A stretch of DNA of 64,000 nt from Rosellinia necatrix (GCA_021209875.1 JAGYVD010000003.1:5642001-5706000), one strand, 5' to 3'; positions 38,110 to 50,900 are shown, counted from the stretch's first letter. Program-made: numbers and translations. The notes: generated by a model from the letters alone, not told the origin.

Positions 38110-39350
38110 TAAAAAATAAACTTTTTATTTTTAAAAAAACCTTTATTAAACTATTAAATAAAATATATATATATATAAACAGTTTATTAGTAGATATACT
38201 AATATCTTTTATATATAAGATTAATAATAATTTTATTTTTCTTATAACTATAAAACGTTTAATAATATTATTAAAAACACTAGTATTTTTTTTAATTTAA
38301 AAACGGTTAAAATATTTTTATAAACTAAATAATTTATTAAATTAAATATTAAATTAGCTTTTTATAAAATTAAAATATAAAAAAAAAAGAAATAAAAATA
38401 GTTTTTTAACTAAGTTTAAACTATTTAAATAGTTAATAACGTTTTTAGCTTATATAAAGCTTTTATAACGTTTTAATATTATATTAATAATATATTTTAA
38501 AACTTTTAAATTATTTTTATATTATATATATTAATAAGATGTTTATATTTTTTTTTAGCTTTTAAAAAGATTATTATTATAAAATTAAACAAGTTTTAAA
38601 CTGTTTTATAAACGCTGGCTTTTATTTAAATATTAATAAAAGCAAATTTAAAGTTTTTATGACAAAATATTTAAAATTTATTATAAAAACAGGCAAAAAA
38701 ATTAATATAAACTTTAAAAAATTACGCGCAATTTATAAATAAAAAGCTTTTATAACGTTTAAAAACATACAGAAATTTTTAAGCTTGATAAACTTTTATA
38801 AAAACTTTATCAATAGCTATTTAAAAAAAACGGCTTTATTAACCGCGCTAATTAAAAAAAACGTTTTTTTTAAAAAAAAAAACTTATAACAACGCGGCTT
38901 TTAAAATATTTAAAAACATTTTTGCTAACAAACTTATATTAACTTATTTTAATTTTAACAAAAAAACTTTTATAAAAACGGCCTGCTTAAAATAGTTTTA
39001 TAAAAAACATTTAAGCTAATTAAAAAAAAATAAAAAACTATAGCCTGTTATATATTATTTATATTGTTTTCTAGCCATGAAAATTAATTATAAAATTCAT
39101 AATAAAAAACTTTTTATAATTATAAACTGTTATAAGCTTAGCATATTAAATTTAAAAATATAAACGTGTTTTTTATTATAATATTTAATTATAAAAACTT
39201 TATTTATTTAATAATTATTAAAAACCAAATTAAAGAGCAGGTTTATTAAACTAAAAACTTAACTAAATATAAATTTAAACTAAAGTTTTATAAAAAACGT
39301 TTAAACAGCTAAGTAAACGCTCTATTAAAACATAACTAGAACTTTTTAAA
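38110..39350 (+). pseudogene. H reverse transcriptase and RNase H relic (Ty3/gypsy)
   Basis: The best-preserved pol relic of the window. The RT catalytic block is at 38527-38550 (Y-I-N-K-M-F-I-F, from a Y-x-D-D type site). About 38608-38750 then reads A-G-F-Y-L-N-I-N-K-S-K-F-K-V and a T-K-Y-L-K-F-I-I block, the gypsy 'KCEF...YLGFI' region. At 38770-38860 comes the S-L-I-N-F-Y-K-N-F-I 'FLGFANFYRxFI' block. RNase H follows at 39077-39150 as I-N-Y-K-I-H-N-K-K-L-F-I-I-I-N-C, and N-A-L-L near 39307 corresponds to the 'ADALSR' end. D-to-N and E-to-K changes and in-frame TAA/TAG follow the RIP pattern. Confidence 0.85.
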
Positions 39351-39869
39351 AAAAGCTTAAAATAAAAAATATGCAAAATAAAATAAATAGCTGTTTATTA
39401 AGCTTTTTCAAAACTCACTATAAATTATTTAAATAAATAAATTAAAAAACGTGTTAATTTTAAAAAAAAAAAAAAAAATATTTAATTATAAAAATCTAGC
39501 TAATATTTAAAATACTGCTTTTAAAAAAAACCTAAGCTATACGCGTATTACCTGCGTTATATAAAAAAACGCACGTGTTTTTTTTTAAAGTTAAATTTTA
39601 AAGTATTAATTACTAAACATAACCTAGACCTGCGCAACACATTAAAATTTTACGACCAGATTTAAATTTTTAATTAAAAACTTTTTTGAAGAAAAAATAT
39701 TTTAAAATATTTACGATTTATGTTTAATAAAACATTTTAGTTAAAAAAAAACTATTATAATAATGTTAAAAAAAAAAATTTAGCTAGCGTTTTTAAAAAA
39801 TATAAAACGTTTAATATATAATTATAATATTTATAATAAAAAAATAATATAAAAAAACTAAAAATAAAG
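39351..39869 (+). pseudogene. H linker and integrase zinc-finger side, interrupted by G
   Basis: Continues the H pol frame after RNase H. The 39530-39800 stretch fits the gypsy N-terminal integrase region by position and by a K-x-I-K-x-L-I-Y series. The HHCC residues are not clearly readable. The frame is cut at 39870 by the CTTGT duplication of G and resumes after 42544. Confidence 0.55.
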
Positions 39870-39874
39870 CTTGT
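39870..39874. repeat. Target-site duplication of G, left (CTTGT)
   Basis: CTTGT immediately before the left LTR, repeated at 42540-42544 after the right LTR. Confidence 0.95.
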
Positions 39875-40130
39875 TGTTAGAGTAGGCAAGGGGTGCCAGG
39901 CTTGGCACCACCAGTTGCCCCACTATAAGATTAGATAAGGTGGCCCAGGCTACCTGGGCTAGCCCACTTGGGCTAGGCCCACCCACCTACCTGTACTAAT
40001 AGGTGGAATTCTAGGACTGCACCTAAAATTCCACCATCTTGATTATTAACTATATATAACACTATAAACTAGACCAGCATACTATAAAATACAGTTATTT
40101 ACAGCTTTATACCTTTAACCAGACTTATTA
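39875..40130 (+). repeat. Left LTR of G
   Basis: 256 bp, less mutated than the right LTR over its first 180 bases. Contains the perfect hairpin GGTGCCA-GGCT-TGGCACC at 39892-39909 and a CCCAGG..CCTGGG hairpin just after. Confidence 0.95.
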
Positions 40131-42283
40131 AATTAATGCTTTTACAACGATCGGACTAAAAATACCTTTTTAAGTAGCTCTTGCAAACTATTTATTTAGG
40201 TCTTACGGTTAAAAACGGCTTTTTTGCCCTGCGGCAGTTTATACTGCGCGGCCAAGTGCAAAAAAACTAGTAGAATTAGCTGCAAATTGCGCTATTTTAT
40301 TAACTAATTAACTAACTGATTAATTAAAGCTTTAGATTTATCGATTCTAGCTAGTTTTACTAATTTTATCGTTTTTAGCGTTTTTAGCCAGATCTATTAA
40401 TTTTAACTAATTTAATTAAGCTATTAATTCTACTAACCCTAGCTTTAGCCGACTTAGCTTATTTTAGCTTGGTTTAGCCTAGCTTAGCCGACTAGCGGGC
40501 TAATTAAGCTAAGTTATAGCTTTTATTAATTATTAAATAAAAGCTGTTTAATAAATAATATATAAAAAAATGTAAGTACGCTATAAAAACGTGTTAATAG
40601 CTTAAATAAAAAATATAATAAATTAGCTGCAGATATTACCGAATTAAAAGTATTTTATGTCGAGTTGCAGGCTATAACTAAGTTTTTTAATTTAAAAGTA
40701 GGTGTTTTAAACATAAAACTAGGCTTTTTAAAATTAAAAATAAGCTTTATAAATAACCGTTTAAACTTATTAATCGGCTATATATAAAATAGCAGTAGTT
40801 TTAAAAACTAAACAAGCTATTAAATTAAAGCGGCTTAAGCTAACAAGTTTAAAGCTAACAATTTTATTAAAGCTAATAATTTTATTAAAGCTAATAATAA
40901 TATTAGCTTAAAGATTTTACCTGTAAGGCCTCTAGCTATTAAAAATACTAGTGTTAGCTTTTTTTTTGCAAATACCGCAGTTTTTTTAGTTAATCCGGCT
41001 ATATATTATAAACCGGTTATATATTTAGTTATTAATACGGCTATATATTTTATTTATAACTTAATTAATTTAGCTAATTAAATGTTTAGCTATTTTAATA
41101 ATCTAGCTTATTAAGCCTGTTGTTTTAATCTAGTTAATTAAACTAGCTAATTTAATATAGTTAATTAAACTAATTAGTTTAATTTAATTAATTAAGCAGA
41201 TTTAATTAATTAAAGCTTTAGATATACGGCTTGTTTAAAAGCTTTAGATATAAGCTATTTTAATTTTAGTTATTTTAATTTAGCAGATATTAAAATAATA
41301 ACTGTTAGAAATAACGTTACTTATATAAATATTTAGTTGTTTATAAATAAACCGCAGGCTTTAGTTAAAAAATAATTTTTTTTAATTAAATTTTTAACTG
41401 AATTAATTGCTTGTTATATAGCTAAGCTTTAAAATAATAAAACAATAAATTCCTAGCTAATTAACAGCGTATTTTATATAAAGCCGGCTTAAATAAAGTT
41501 ATTGCGGCTTAAAAAACCGATTTAAAATATAGTTTAGACATGTTATACGCTTATTTATAACTAATAATTTGTTTTTATATAATATAATTAAAAACAAGCG
41601 TGTAATGTTTTAATTTGTATAGCATAAGTTATAATACGTAAAAACTAACGGAACTTTAAAAAAAAACAATTTTAATTAGCTAAAAATTATAATAATTATT
41701 TAAAATTAATAAAAAAAGCTTATTTTTAATTATATAAAAAAGCTAAAAGCTAAAAATTTTTTAAAAAACTATATAAAAAAAATCGAACAAGCTTATAGTA
41801 AGCTTAAATAAAAAGCTAAACGTTTTTATAGCTTTAGTTTTAGCTCTAGCTGTAGCTTTAGCTTAGTTAAACAAAAGTATTAATAACGATTATATAAACA
41901 AAATAACTTTTAAAATATTAAAAGTTTTAACTATTTTAATAAAGCTAGTAGTTTTATTAGTTCTACTACGCGTAGCTAAAACTGTAGAAAAACTAAAAGC
42001 GGCCGGAATTATAACTATAACAGCAGCTGCAGCTAAACCAGCAGAATTTCTAATTAAAAAAGTGGTTAATTAATATGCTAGCTAAATAATAGCTTGTTTA
42101 TTTTTATTATGTTTTTATATAAATTAGCACTTAAAAAAGCTTAAAGCTAAATTAAAGCTTTAGGACTAAGTAGAAAGTTTAAAACTTAATAGATAGGACT
42201 AATAAAATTTTAAAACATTAATTAGCCAGCTGCTGCTAAATAGTTGCTAAAAACAGCAACAGCTTTTTAAATGTTTAGCATTT
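40131..42283 (+). pseudogene. Interior of G: gag-like coding relic
   Basis: The interior starts with a non-coding leader rich in CTAGCT/TTAGC words (40300-40500). From about 40617 a plus-strand frame reads L-A-A-D-I-T-E-L-K-V and goes on with Leu/Asn/Lys-rich sequence, including three near-repeats of K-A-N-N-F-I (about 40848-40910). After a TTAATTAA-rich middle (41040-41220) it resumes near 41300 and runs to about 42060, passing a Ser-rich stretch (Y-S-F-S-F-S-S-S-C-S-F-S near 41829-41864). Stops are mostly TAG/TAA where Trp/Gln would sit. Length and Ser/Lys-rich tail resemble LTR-element gag proteins; I see no CCHC knuckle. The gag call is inference. Confidence 0.5.
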
Positions 42284-42539
42284 TGTTAGAGTAAGCAAGA
42301 GGTGCTAGGCTTAGCACTACTAGTTGCTTTATTATAAGATTAGATAAAGTGGCCCAGGCCACCTGGGCTAGCCTATTTAGGCTAGGCCTACCTACTTACT
42401 TGTACTAGTAGGTAGAATTCTAGGACTGCACTTAAAATTCTATTATTTTAATTACCAACTATATATAACACTATAAACTAGACCAGCATACTGCAAAATA
42501 CAGCTATTTACAGCTTTATACCCCTGACCAGACTTATCA
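42284..42539 (+). repeat. Right LTR of G
   Basis: 256 bp, the same length as the left LTR with no gap; all differences that I compared are C/T or G/A. The hairpin of the left copy is partly broken here (GGTGCTA..TAGCACT). Confidence 0.95.
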
Positions 42540-42544
42540 CTTGT

Positions 42545-43700
42545 TATATTTATTATTAATTTTTAAGCAATATTAAAACAAACTTTTAATAGATTTTATA
42601 ATAAACTTACTAATAAAAAAATAAAACGATTTTATTAATTTAATAATAATTACTAATAAGTTTAATAAAACTATTATATTAAAAACAATAGTTTTAATAA
42701 ATATAAAAACTTATGCTGAGCGGTTTATATAATATTATGAACGTTATAATAAATTTTTTACAGCTATAACTAGTAATAAAAACATACATTAAGCTAATTA
42801 TTTTTAACGTAAAATATGCTTATGAATAAATATTAAACTGCGTTTATTTACTGCTTATTATTTAAGGGTAAACAGAGCTATAAAATAAATAAACTAAAAA
42901 GTGCTAATATATTTATAAATATACGTTATATATATTTAAAATAACTAGTTTATATTATTTTTAAAAACTAAATTTATTATAATAATTAAAATATTATAAT
43001 TATTAAGCTAAGTTTTTTTTTTATAATTTATAAATATTATATAGTTATTATATTAATAATTAAATGTTTAATATAACTAGCTTATAATTTATAAACTTTC
43101 ATTAAAATATTTATATATAAATTAAAAACAATATAAAATTTATTTAAATAACTATTGCTATAAAATAGTAAAACTAAAAAAGCGGCTAATAAGCAGCGCA
43201 TGCTAGCTAAGAAGTTTAAAACTAAAGATCTTATTAAATTATTTTTAAAAATATATAAACGCTGCATTTATTTTAAAAATTAATATAGCTATACGTTAAA
43301 TATTATATTATTGAAATAATTAGTTTTACGCAATAAAATTAAATATTTTAAAAATATTTATAATTATTTTTATATTAAGCTTATATGCTGTATAAAAATA
43401 AACTTTTAGTTTTTAAACGTTAAATAACAGCCAGCTTTTTTTATATAAATAATAAAACTTAAAAAACAAAAATAAAAATAAAAAATATTAAAAGCTTATT
43501 AAATTAAAAGAAAAATATAAAAAGCTTGTAAACTAGTTATAAAATAAAAAAATATATTAAACTTATTAAAAACTTTTAAAAACTTTTACAGATTTAAATA
43601 ATAAACTGTTTTAAAAAAATATAAAAATATATAAAATAATAATAAACTTAACGTAAAAAAAAAGAATAGCTTAAAAATAAAACATAAAAAAAACAATAAA
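42545..43700 (+). pseudogene. H integrase core and C-terminal side relic
   Basis: The plus frame resumes after G. At about 42593 it reads D-F-I-I-N-L-L, the gypsy integrase 'DFI..LP' start with the first catalytic Asp intact. About 42720-42790 reads T-Y-A-E-R-F-I..Y-E-R-Y-N-K-F-F-T-A-I-T-S-N, corresponding to the 'HG.P..I.SD' region with its Asp changed to Asn. The third catalytic region lies near 42840-42890 and is poorly kept. Beyond 43000 only scattered Lys-rich frames remain. A minus-strand frame at 43082-43267 is a shadow. Confidence 0.7.
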
Positions 43701-45855
43701 TAAAATAAATAAATAATATAAAATGTTATATTTTTAATTATAAATAAAATTAGCTTGTAAATATATTATAAATAATTTAAAAACTATAAAAGAAAACTAT
43801 TAAATAAAACGGGCTAATTTTTTATATTTTTCTTATATAAGCTTTAAATAAAATAATAATAAGCGCTGCATAAGCAGCGCTTAAGCTATTTAATTTATTT
43901 TAATTTTTTATTATTAAGCTTTAATTTTTTTTAAGCATTATTTATAACTAGCGTAAGAACAGCTAATATATTTAATAAAAAAAGCACCGCTGCAGCTGCT
44001 AAAGTTTTATTAATAACAGCTGTAGTTATACTGCTTGCTATATTATTTTAAAATTTAATTAATTTCTGCTTATTTTTTAAGCTATTTATAATTAATATTA
44101 AAATAAAGCTTATATTTTTAATACAGTTTATATAAACTTAAAAAACTTTTATATAAAAATAACAGCTTTTAAAAATTTATAAATAGTTTTATAAATTGTA
44201 ATAAAATATATAAATTATTATTTATTTTTAAAGCATTTTTATTATTTTTTCAATTAAGCGTAAATAATACGTAAAAAACTATAAACTGCAGGTAAAATAT
44301 TTATATAACAGGCTTTAATTTTTTATTATTTAAAAACTGTTTAATATAGTTTTAAATAATAATAATAATTTTATTTATATAATATATAAATTAAATATAA
44401 ATTATAATTGTTAAAGTTAGAACTTATTTTTAATATTTTATTAATATAAACTAAACGTTTTAAAAATTTAAACAAGTTTAAATAAATTTATTTTAACTGT
44501 TTAAAAAGCATATGAATATATAATAAAAACTAATAAAAAGAAACTTATAAAAATATATTTATTATATTTATAAACGTTTTTAATAAAATATGAAAATATT
44601 TAAAATAGTTTAAAATTATTAAAAGTTTATTTATAAATAAAGTTAATATAAAATATAAACAGTTATAACAGCAGCTAGTTTATTTTAAAACATTTTTATT
44701 TATTTATATAATATATATAATATATAATAACGCGTTTTTTATAATTAGCTTATAATAAGCTTATAAAAAAATATATTATTAATTTAATTAATATAAAAAA
44801 GTAAAAAGCTATTATTTATTAGTTTATTAATGCAGCATATATATAATATAACATGTTTATAAAAAAAGCAAAAAAAAAAGCCGCGCAAAATATTAATAAA
44901 AAGCTAGCTTATAATAAAACAAGCAAAAAAAGCTTTTAAAGCTATTATAAACGGCGCATAAACGGCTTAAAAAATAAAAAAAAATAAAAAAAAACTAAGT
45001 AAAAAGCAGAAAAAAAAACGTAAATAACGCTAAAACTTAATTAACAAAGCTTATAAATATATAAAAGCAGCGCTAGGCATAAAACAAAAAATTAAAAATT
45101 AATAAATAAAACTAAAAAAACATTATTTTTGTTTTTTATTAATAAAATTGATATAAAAATAACAGCTAAAAAGAGCCCGTTTTAATATAATAAAAAACAA
45201 CGGTTTAATTAACTAATAAAAAAATTATAAACCGCTTAAAACTAATTTTTAATAAGCAAAAAAATATAGTTATATTAGCAGGCCAAATTAACAAAGCGGC
45301 TAAAATATGAATAAAAATAAATCTTAGCTGCAATAATAAAAAACAAATATTATATTAATAATAAAACGCCGAACAGCCTGCGGAATAAAATAAAATTAAC
45401 ACGTAAACAGCTTAAATAATAGACTAAAGCACTATAAAAATTAAAATAATTTATAAAGCTAGTTATTATTAAAAAAAAAAAAAAAAGGCAAAAAACGGGC
45501 GGTTTAAAAGCTTTATATAGCTGTATATAAAGCAGTAAAAAATAAAGCTTAGCAAAATTTTAAAAAGCAGTTGTGCGTAAGCATTTAAAGCATTTAAAAA
45601 ATATATAAAAACTAGCAAATAATAAATAAAAAAAATAATACTATAAAACATTTATAAACAGCGTTAAAACATTTTAGCAGATTAAACTAATAAAAATATA
45701 TATTTATATATAAATGAAAACTTATAAATAAAAAAACTTAAAAAAAATTTTTTTTTAAGCTAAAAAACTTTATTTATAAATTTAAAATATAAGCATAAAA
45801 TTATAAAACAGCTTATAACTAGCTTATAATTTTTTAAAAAACATAAAAAAAATAA
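43701..45855 (+). pseudogene. H 3' region: Lys-rich pol tail and polypurine-like end
   Basis: A-rich on plus with Lys-rich frames at 44860-45240, such as integrase tails show. GC words remain at 43860-43890, 43985-44035 and 45360-45390. No chromodomain could be confirmed. An A-run at 45843-45855 directly before the right LTR is the likely polypurine tract. The minus frame at 45469-45651 is the shadow of an A-run. Confidence 0.5.
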
Positions 45856-46113
45856 TATTATAAACAGTGCTTATAAAAAATATTAGCATATAAACTAATA
45901 TAAACAAATTATTATATATTTTTATTTTAAATAATTATTAAATAGCTTATGAATTAATTATTAAACTTAAACTAATATAACTAAAACTAACTAGTTTTAT
46001 AAAACTGCGTTTTATAAGCTATATATATATTATTTATAACTTCTGCTCTTTAGCTAAAAAATAAACCTTATTTATAACCCTAATAAATATATTTTCAGGC
46101 ATAGCTTATTATA
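45856..46113 (+). repeat. Right LTR of H
   Basis: 258 bp matching 29595-29853. Its first ~100 bases have lost nearly all G and C that the left copy keeps (TATTATAAACAGTGCT for TGTCATGGGCAATGCC); its last part keeps more (CTTCTGCTCTTTAGC, TTTTCAGGCA). Confidence 0.8.
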
Positions 46114-47623
46114 ATATAATAGTATTAGCAATATATATAGTATTTAAAATATAAAACAATATAATGAAAGTTATATAAACTAATTATATATTTTATATAA
46201 TATATAAACATTTAATAAAATTGAATAAAAATATTAAAACAAATAAAAAAGCCTATTATTATTTTATATATATTTTGCTATAATTTAAAATTTAAGCTAA
46301 TATATTATATAAACAGTAATAAAAATAAACTAGGTATTTTTATTATTATTTAAACTAAAACGTTATAAATAATATATAATAATTAAACTTATTTTAGAAT
46401 ATAATAAACAGCTGACTATTTATAATTTATATTGTTTTTTAAATATTAGAAAATATGTGATAAAATATATTAATGCTTGTTTTATATATATATTAGCAAA
46501 AAAAACTAGGCGTTAATTATATAAAGATTTTTAACTAATTAATACTTTATATATACTTTTTTTTATATTATGTTTTAATTTGATTGTCGGACTACTAAAC
46601 TTTATAAATAAAAATAACGTAGTACTAGCAGTAATATATAAATTATTTAAATGTATTAAATATATTATTAATAAAAATTTATATATTATAAAAACTAAGC
46701 TTAATTATATATATTTTATATATATTTTAATTAAAAATTATTAAACGTTTTTATATTAAATATTAATTTTAAACTAATAAGTAGACTATAAACAGTATTA
46801 TATAAAGCAGGCAATATTAATATTAAAATAACAGCATTATATTATTAAACAGCTAATAAACAAGTTAAACGGATTATGTAAATATTATAAACTTTATTAA
46901 TTATTATACTAAAACAAAAACTTAAAATTAATAATTAAAAAATTTTTGTTAAACATGCTATATACTGCTTTAATATATTAAGATCTACTATTATTAAATA
47001 AATATTATATAACTTATTATATAAACAGAAATTTAAAACTTTTTATTAATTAGCCCTAAAATTAATAATAACTATATATAACCGTAATAAATACTGCAAC
47101 AAAAAGCAGTAAATATTATAGTAATTATATAAACAAAAATAAAAATATATTATAAGAACAAATATAATAAACTATTAATTATTAATAATTATAACTTAAT
47201 ATATATGAAACTAGCAAAGCCTAAACAGCTTAGATATTATTTATAAAATTAAATTAAGCTCATTTTTTTTTAAAATTAGTCTGTTTATAGTTAAAAAAAA
47301 ACTTAGCCACTTTAAATATTGTATTAAGCTATTTAAATAGTTATATTAACGAAAAAACATTTTAATTAAATATTTTAAATTAATAAAAAAATATTTATAA
47401 TTATAAAACATTAAAACGAAGTAGCTTAAATATAAATAGCATTAATAAAAAATTATTACAAATATTATTAATTATATAAAATATATCCGATTTTATTTTT
47501 AACAGCTAAAATATAACTATGCTATAAAATTAAATAGTTTAAATATATAAAAAATATAAAAATTAGCAATAAACTTTAAATAAAATGTTTTTAATTTACT
47601 GCAATAATATTATAAACCAACTT
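46114..47623 (+). pseudogene. K part 3: Ty3/gypsy integrase relic
   Basis: Starts with the right ATATA duplication of H. From 46454 a plus frame reads Y-V-I-K-Y-I-N-A-C-F-I-Y-x3-A-K-K-T-R-R, the gypsy integrase zinc-finger end, with the second Cys changed to Tyr (TGY to TAY). In the same frame 46577-46597 reads N-L-I-V-G-L-L, the 'D-(F/L)-I-x-G-L-P' block with catalytic Asp changed to Asn. 46800-47000 continues with Y-Y-I-K-Q then K-L-N-G-L-C-K-Y-Y-K-L-Y, the 'RLSTAxHPQTDGQTER..' neighbourhood, and M-L-Y-T-A-L near 46953-46970. It pairs with the RT at 21619. From about 47110 to 47623 nothing is readable. Confidence 0.75.
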
Positions 47624-47915
47624 TAACAGAGGTGTGGATCGATCTATAAAAAGATGTATTAATTACTAGAAGCGTGGTAATACTTTAGGAATGTTTAGTA
47701 TAAATAATCGAATTTATTAAAAAGCTTTTATCTGGTGTAATAAACTATAGGTATTTATATATATTAATTATATAGTAAAAACGATTTTAAAAGTTGTTTT
47801 TGTTTTAAGCGTATAATGCTTATAAATATAATATTAAAACTATATTTTATATATATATATTTTTTAAATTAATTAATTTATTAATTAATTTATAGTTTTA
47901 TTTTTAATTATTTTT
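47624..47915 (-). repeat. 3' LTR of Z2 (inverted)
   Basis: Reverse complement of 12401-12690, with GGTGTGGATCGATC at the outer end and the GGTATTTATATATATTAATTATATA core. The inner limit is set roughly by comparison with Z1. Confidence 0.7.
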
Positions 47916-50900
47916 TAAATTTTTTATTTAAATTAGTTTTTTTAAGCATTTTTAATAAATTAGTTAGCTTATAGTTTAATAATACGTATATTTTATTAAT
48001 ATAATTAGTTTATTTATATATAATAATAAATAAAAATAAAATTATATAACGCGGGTTTTTTTAAAGATATAAATAGTTTATTTTTAGCTGTATTAACGCG
48101 TTTAAAAAATATTTTTTAAATATATATTTTTAATTATATTGTTGCTTTATATTTTAATTAAATTTAATGATTTTTTATTAACGTTTAAACATAATTAATA
48201 ATTTATTAGCTGTTTAAATATAAATTAATATTTAATTTTTATTTTTAACGTTTTTTTCTTTTTTTTTTTAAGTTTAAATATATAAACTATATATAATTTT
48301 TTATTTATATATTTTTATTAAATTTTAATATATTAATATAAAATATAGTTTTTATATTATTATTTTAAAAATATTTTTATTTTTAATAAATTTATTATTT
48401 ATATTTATTAAAGTTATAATTTTAAAGTTTTATTATAATTATATTAATTTATAAATATTATTATAATTTATTATATATTATATTTATTAATTATTTTATT
48501 TTTATTTATAAATTATTAATATAATTTATTTATTAATATATATTTAAATTATTAATAATTATTATAAATAATTATTAAAATTATTTTAATTACTGCTAAG
48601 CTTATATTTATATTATTACTGCTGCTACTGCTGCTACTACTGCTGCTATTTTTGCTGCTGCTGCTGCTTTTACTGCTGCTGCTGCTATTTTTATTGCTGT
48701 TATTATTATTAATGCTGCTTTTACAGCTTTTATTATTTTAATTGTTTATATTGCTATAAATAATATTTTTAATATTTTTTAATTTATTTATAATTTATTT
48801 AAATATAATATTTAAAATTAAAACAATATATTAATTTATTTTAATAATATTTTTTTAAATTTATTTTTATTAAGCTTGTTTAATTTATATTTAAATTTAA
48901 ATATTAAAAATATATTATTTTAAATTTTTAAAGCTTTATTATAATTAATACTATTAACCTACAGCTGCTAAACTTTATATAATTATATATATTATTTATA
49001 TTTATTATTTTTAATTTAAAATATTATATAATAAATAGTGCTGCTGCTGCTGCTATTAACGTTATTTTTATTTTATTTATTTATATTTAAAACTAATAAA
49101 TATTATTTAAAAATATTTTATTTAAACTATATTAATTTATATTTATTAATTAATTAAATCAATTATATTATAAAACTGTTAAATATAATATTTAATATTA
49201 ATATTATATTTTTAAATATAAATATATTTTTTAGTTTATATTTTATTTTATATTTTTAATTAATTAATTAATATATAATTTATAATATAAAATTAGTTTT
49301 TATATATTTAAACAATAATTAAACGTTTTTTATATTGTTTTGTTTTATTTTTAATATTTTTATAAATAATTATTATAAGCTTTTATTAATTATTAATTAA
49401 TTTAAAATAAATTATTTTAAACTTTAAAATTTTTAATATTAAATTTGCGATATTTTAATAAAAAATAAAATATTATAGCTTTAAAAACGTTTATTTTTAT
49501 AAATTTTTATATTTTTATATATTTTTAGCAGTTTTTAACGTTTATATTTTTATAACTAGTTATTTTTTATTTATTGTTTTTTTATATTTTTATTTTTATT
49601 TTATTATAGTTTTTTATTTATTTTTATTATATAGTTTATATTTTTAAACGCTGTTTAAAAAGCTTTTTGTAATTTAATTTTAAAACGTTTTTTAATCTAT
49701 TTAAGATATTTAATAATTTAAAAATTTTAATAAAATTAAAAATAAAAAAACGCTTTTTAAAAGTTGCATAAAATTAAAAAGTTTTTAAAGATTTTAATTT
49801 TTTAATTTTTTAATTAATTATTAAAAATTTAAACTAATAGTTTATTAGTTTTTTATATTATAATATAAATTGTTTAAATTAAATAAAACTTTAAAATATT
49901 TAAACTATATTTATATAAAATTTTTATAAAACTATTTATTAGCATTTAATTAATAAAAAATATTTTATTATAAATAAGTTTTTTAATATTTTTATTTAAA
50001 CTATATATTTTATATATTTATATATTTAAACTTTATAATAATTTTTTATATTTATTAATTATTAAATAAATTATTTTAATATTATTTAAATTAATTATTT
50101 ATATTTTTTGATGTTTAAAATAAAGTTTTTAAAAACTGTTTTAAAGCTATTATTTTTTAATTATATAGTTTATAGTAATAATTTTAGCTTTTATTATAAA
50201 AATTAAAATTATATTTTATTTAATAGTTTTTAAAACATTATATTTTTAAATAAAAATATAATATATTTATATAAAAACGTTTAGTTTTTATATTATTTAT
50301 AAATAATATGTTTTTATAATTAATAAAGCTTAAGCTATTAAATTTCTGCTTTAATATATAATTTTAAAAATTTTATATAATATAAATAAGAAATTATTTA
50401 ATTAGCTGCTTTTATATACTTTAAATTTAAATTTATAAAATATTTTAATAATAATATAACTATAAACGCTATATTTAGTTATAATATAATTATTATATAA
50501 AATATTAAATTAATTTTTTAATATATTTTAATTGTTTTTTAAAGTTTATTTTATATATTTTAATAGTTTTTATATAAAATAATATTTTTAAAGCTTAAAT
50601 ATTATTAATTAAATTAAATTAAGCTCTTATTTTTTAATATATTAATTATATATTAATATAATCGTTTTTTATATAGTTGCAGATTATTTTAATTTTTAAA
50701 ACTTAAGCAATATTTTTTATTTTTAACTTTGTAGGCTTTTTAATCCGGCTGATAATCTTTTAGTTAATTTTTATTAATTCTTTTATATATAATTAAAAAT
50801 TGTTTATATAAAATAAAATAAATATTTTATAATTTAAAAATAAAACAAATATAGTTTTTATTAAATATAATTATCTTAAAATATTTTAAATATTTAAAAT

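Larger units (their letters stand above)
39875..42539 (+). mobile_element. G: small (2665 bp) LTR element without pol, gag-like coding only
   Basis: Two 256-bp LTRs (TGTTAGAG..CTTATCA) and a perfect CTTGT target duplication make this a complete insertion. The interior is only 2153 bp, too short for gag-pol, and no RT, RNase H or integrase block is visible. A plus-strand protein with coiled-coil-like and Lys/Ser-rich parts can be followed through its stops, so it looks like a non-autonomous gag-only element mobilised by a relative. LTR differences are entirely C/T or G/A by eye. Its coding region is more readable than that of its host H, as expected for a younger insertion. Confidence 0.85.
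29595..46113 (+). mobile_element. H: Ty3/gypsy retrotransposon carrying nested insertions E and G
   Basis: Gross length is 16.5 kb; removing E (about 6.3 kb) and G (2.67 kb) leaves about 7.5 kb, normal for gypsy. Related LTRs lie at 29595-29853 and 45856-46113, flanked by ATATA on each side (29590-29594, 46114-46118). Because the flank is low-complexity AT, the duplication is probable rather than certain. The coding strand is plus: RT (38527 motif), RNase H (about 39077-39340) and then integrase (about 42590-42930) come in the gypsy order. An A-run (45843-45855) before the right LTR fits a polypurine tract. Confidence 0.8.

Noticed and set aside
43082..43267. 61-codon minus frame in the H 3' region
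   Set aside because: Opposite to the established H coding strand and not shared with any motif.
45469..45651. 60-codon minus frame with a terminal Phe run
   Set aside because: Phe run mirrors the A-run at 45470-45486; low complexity.
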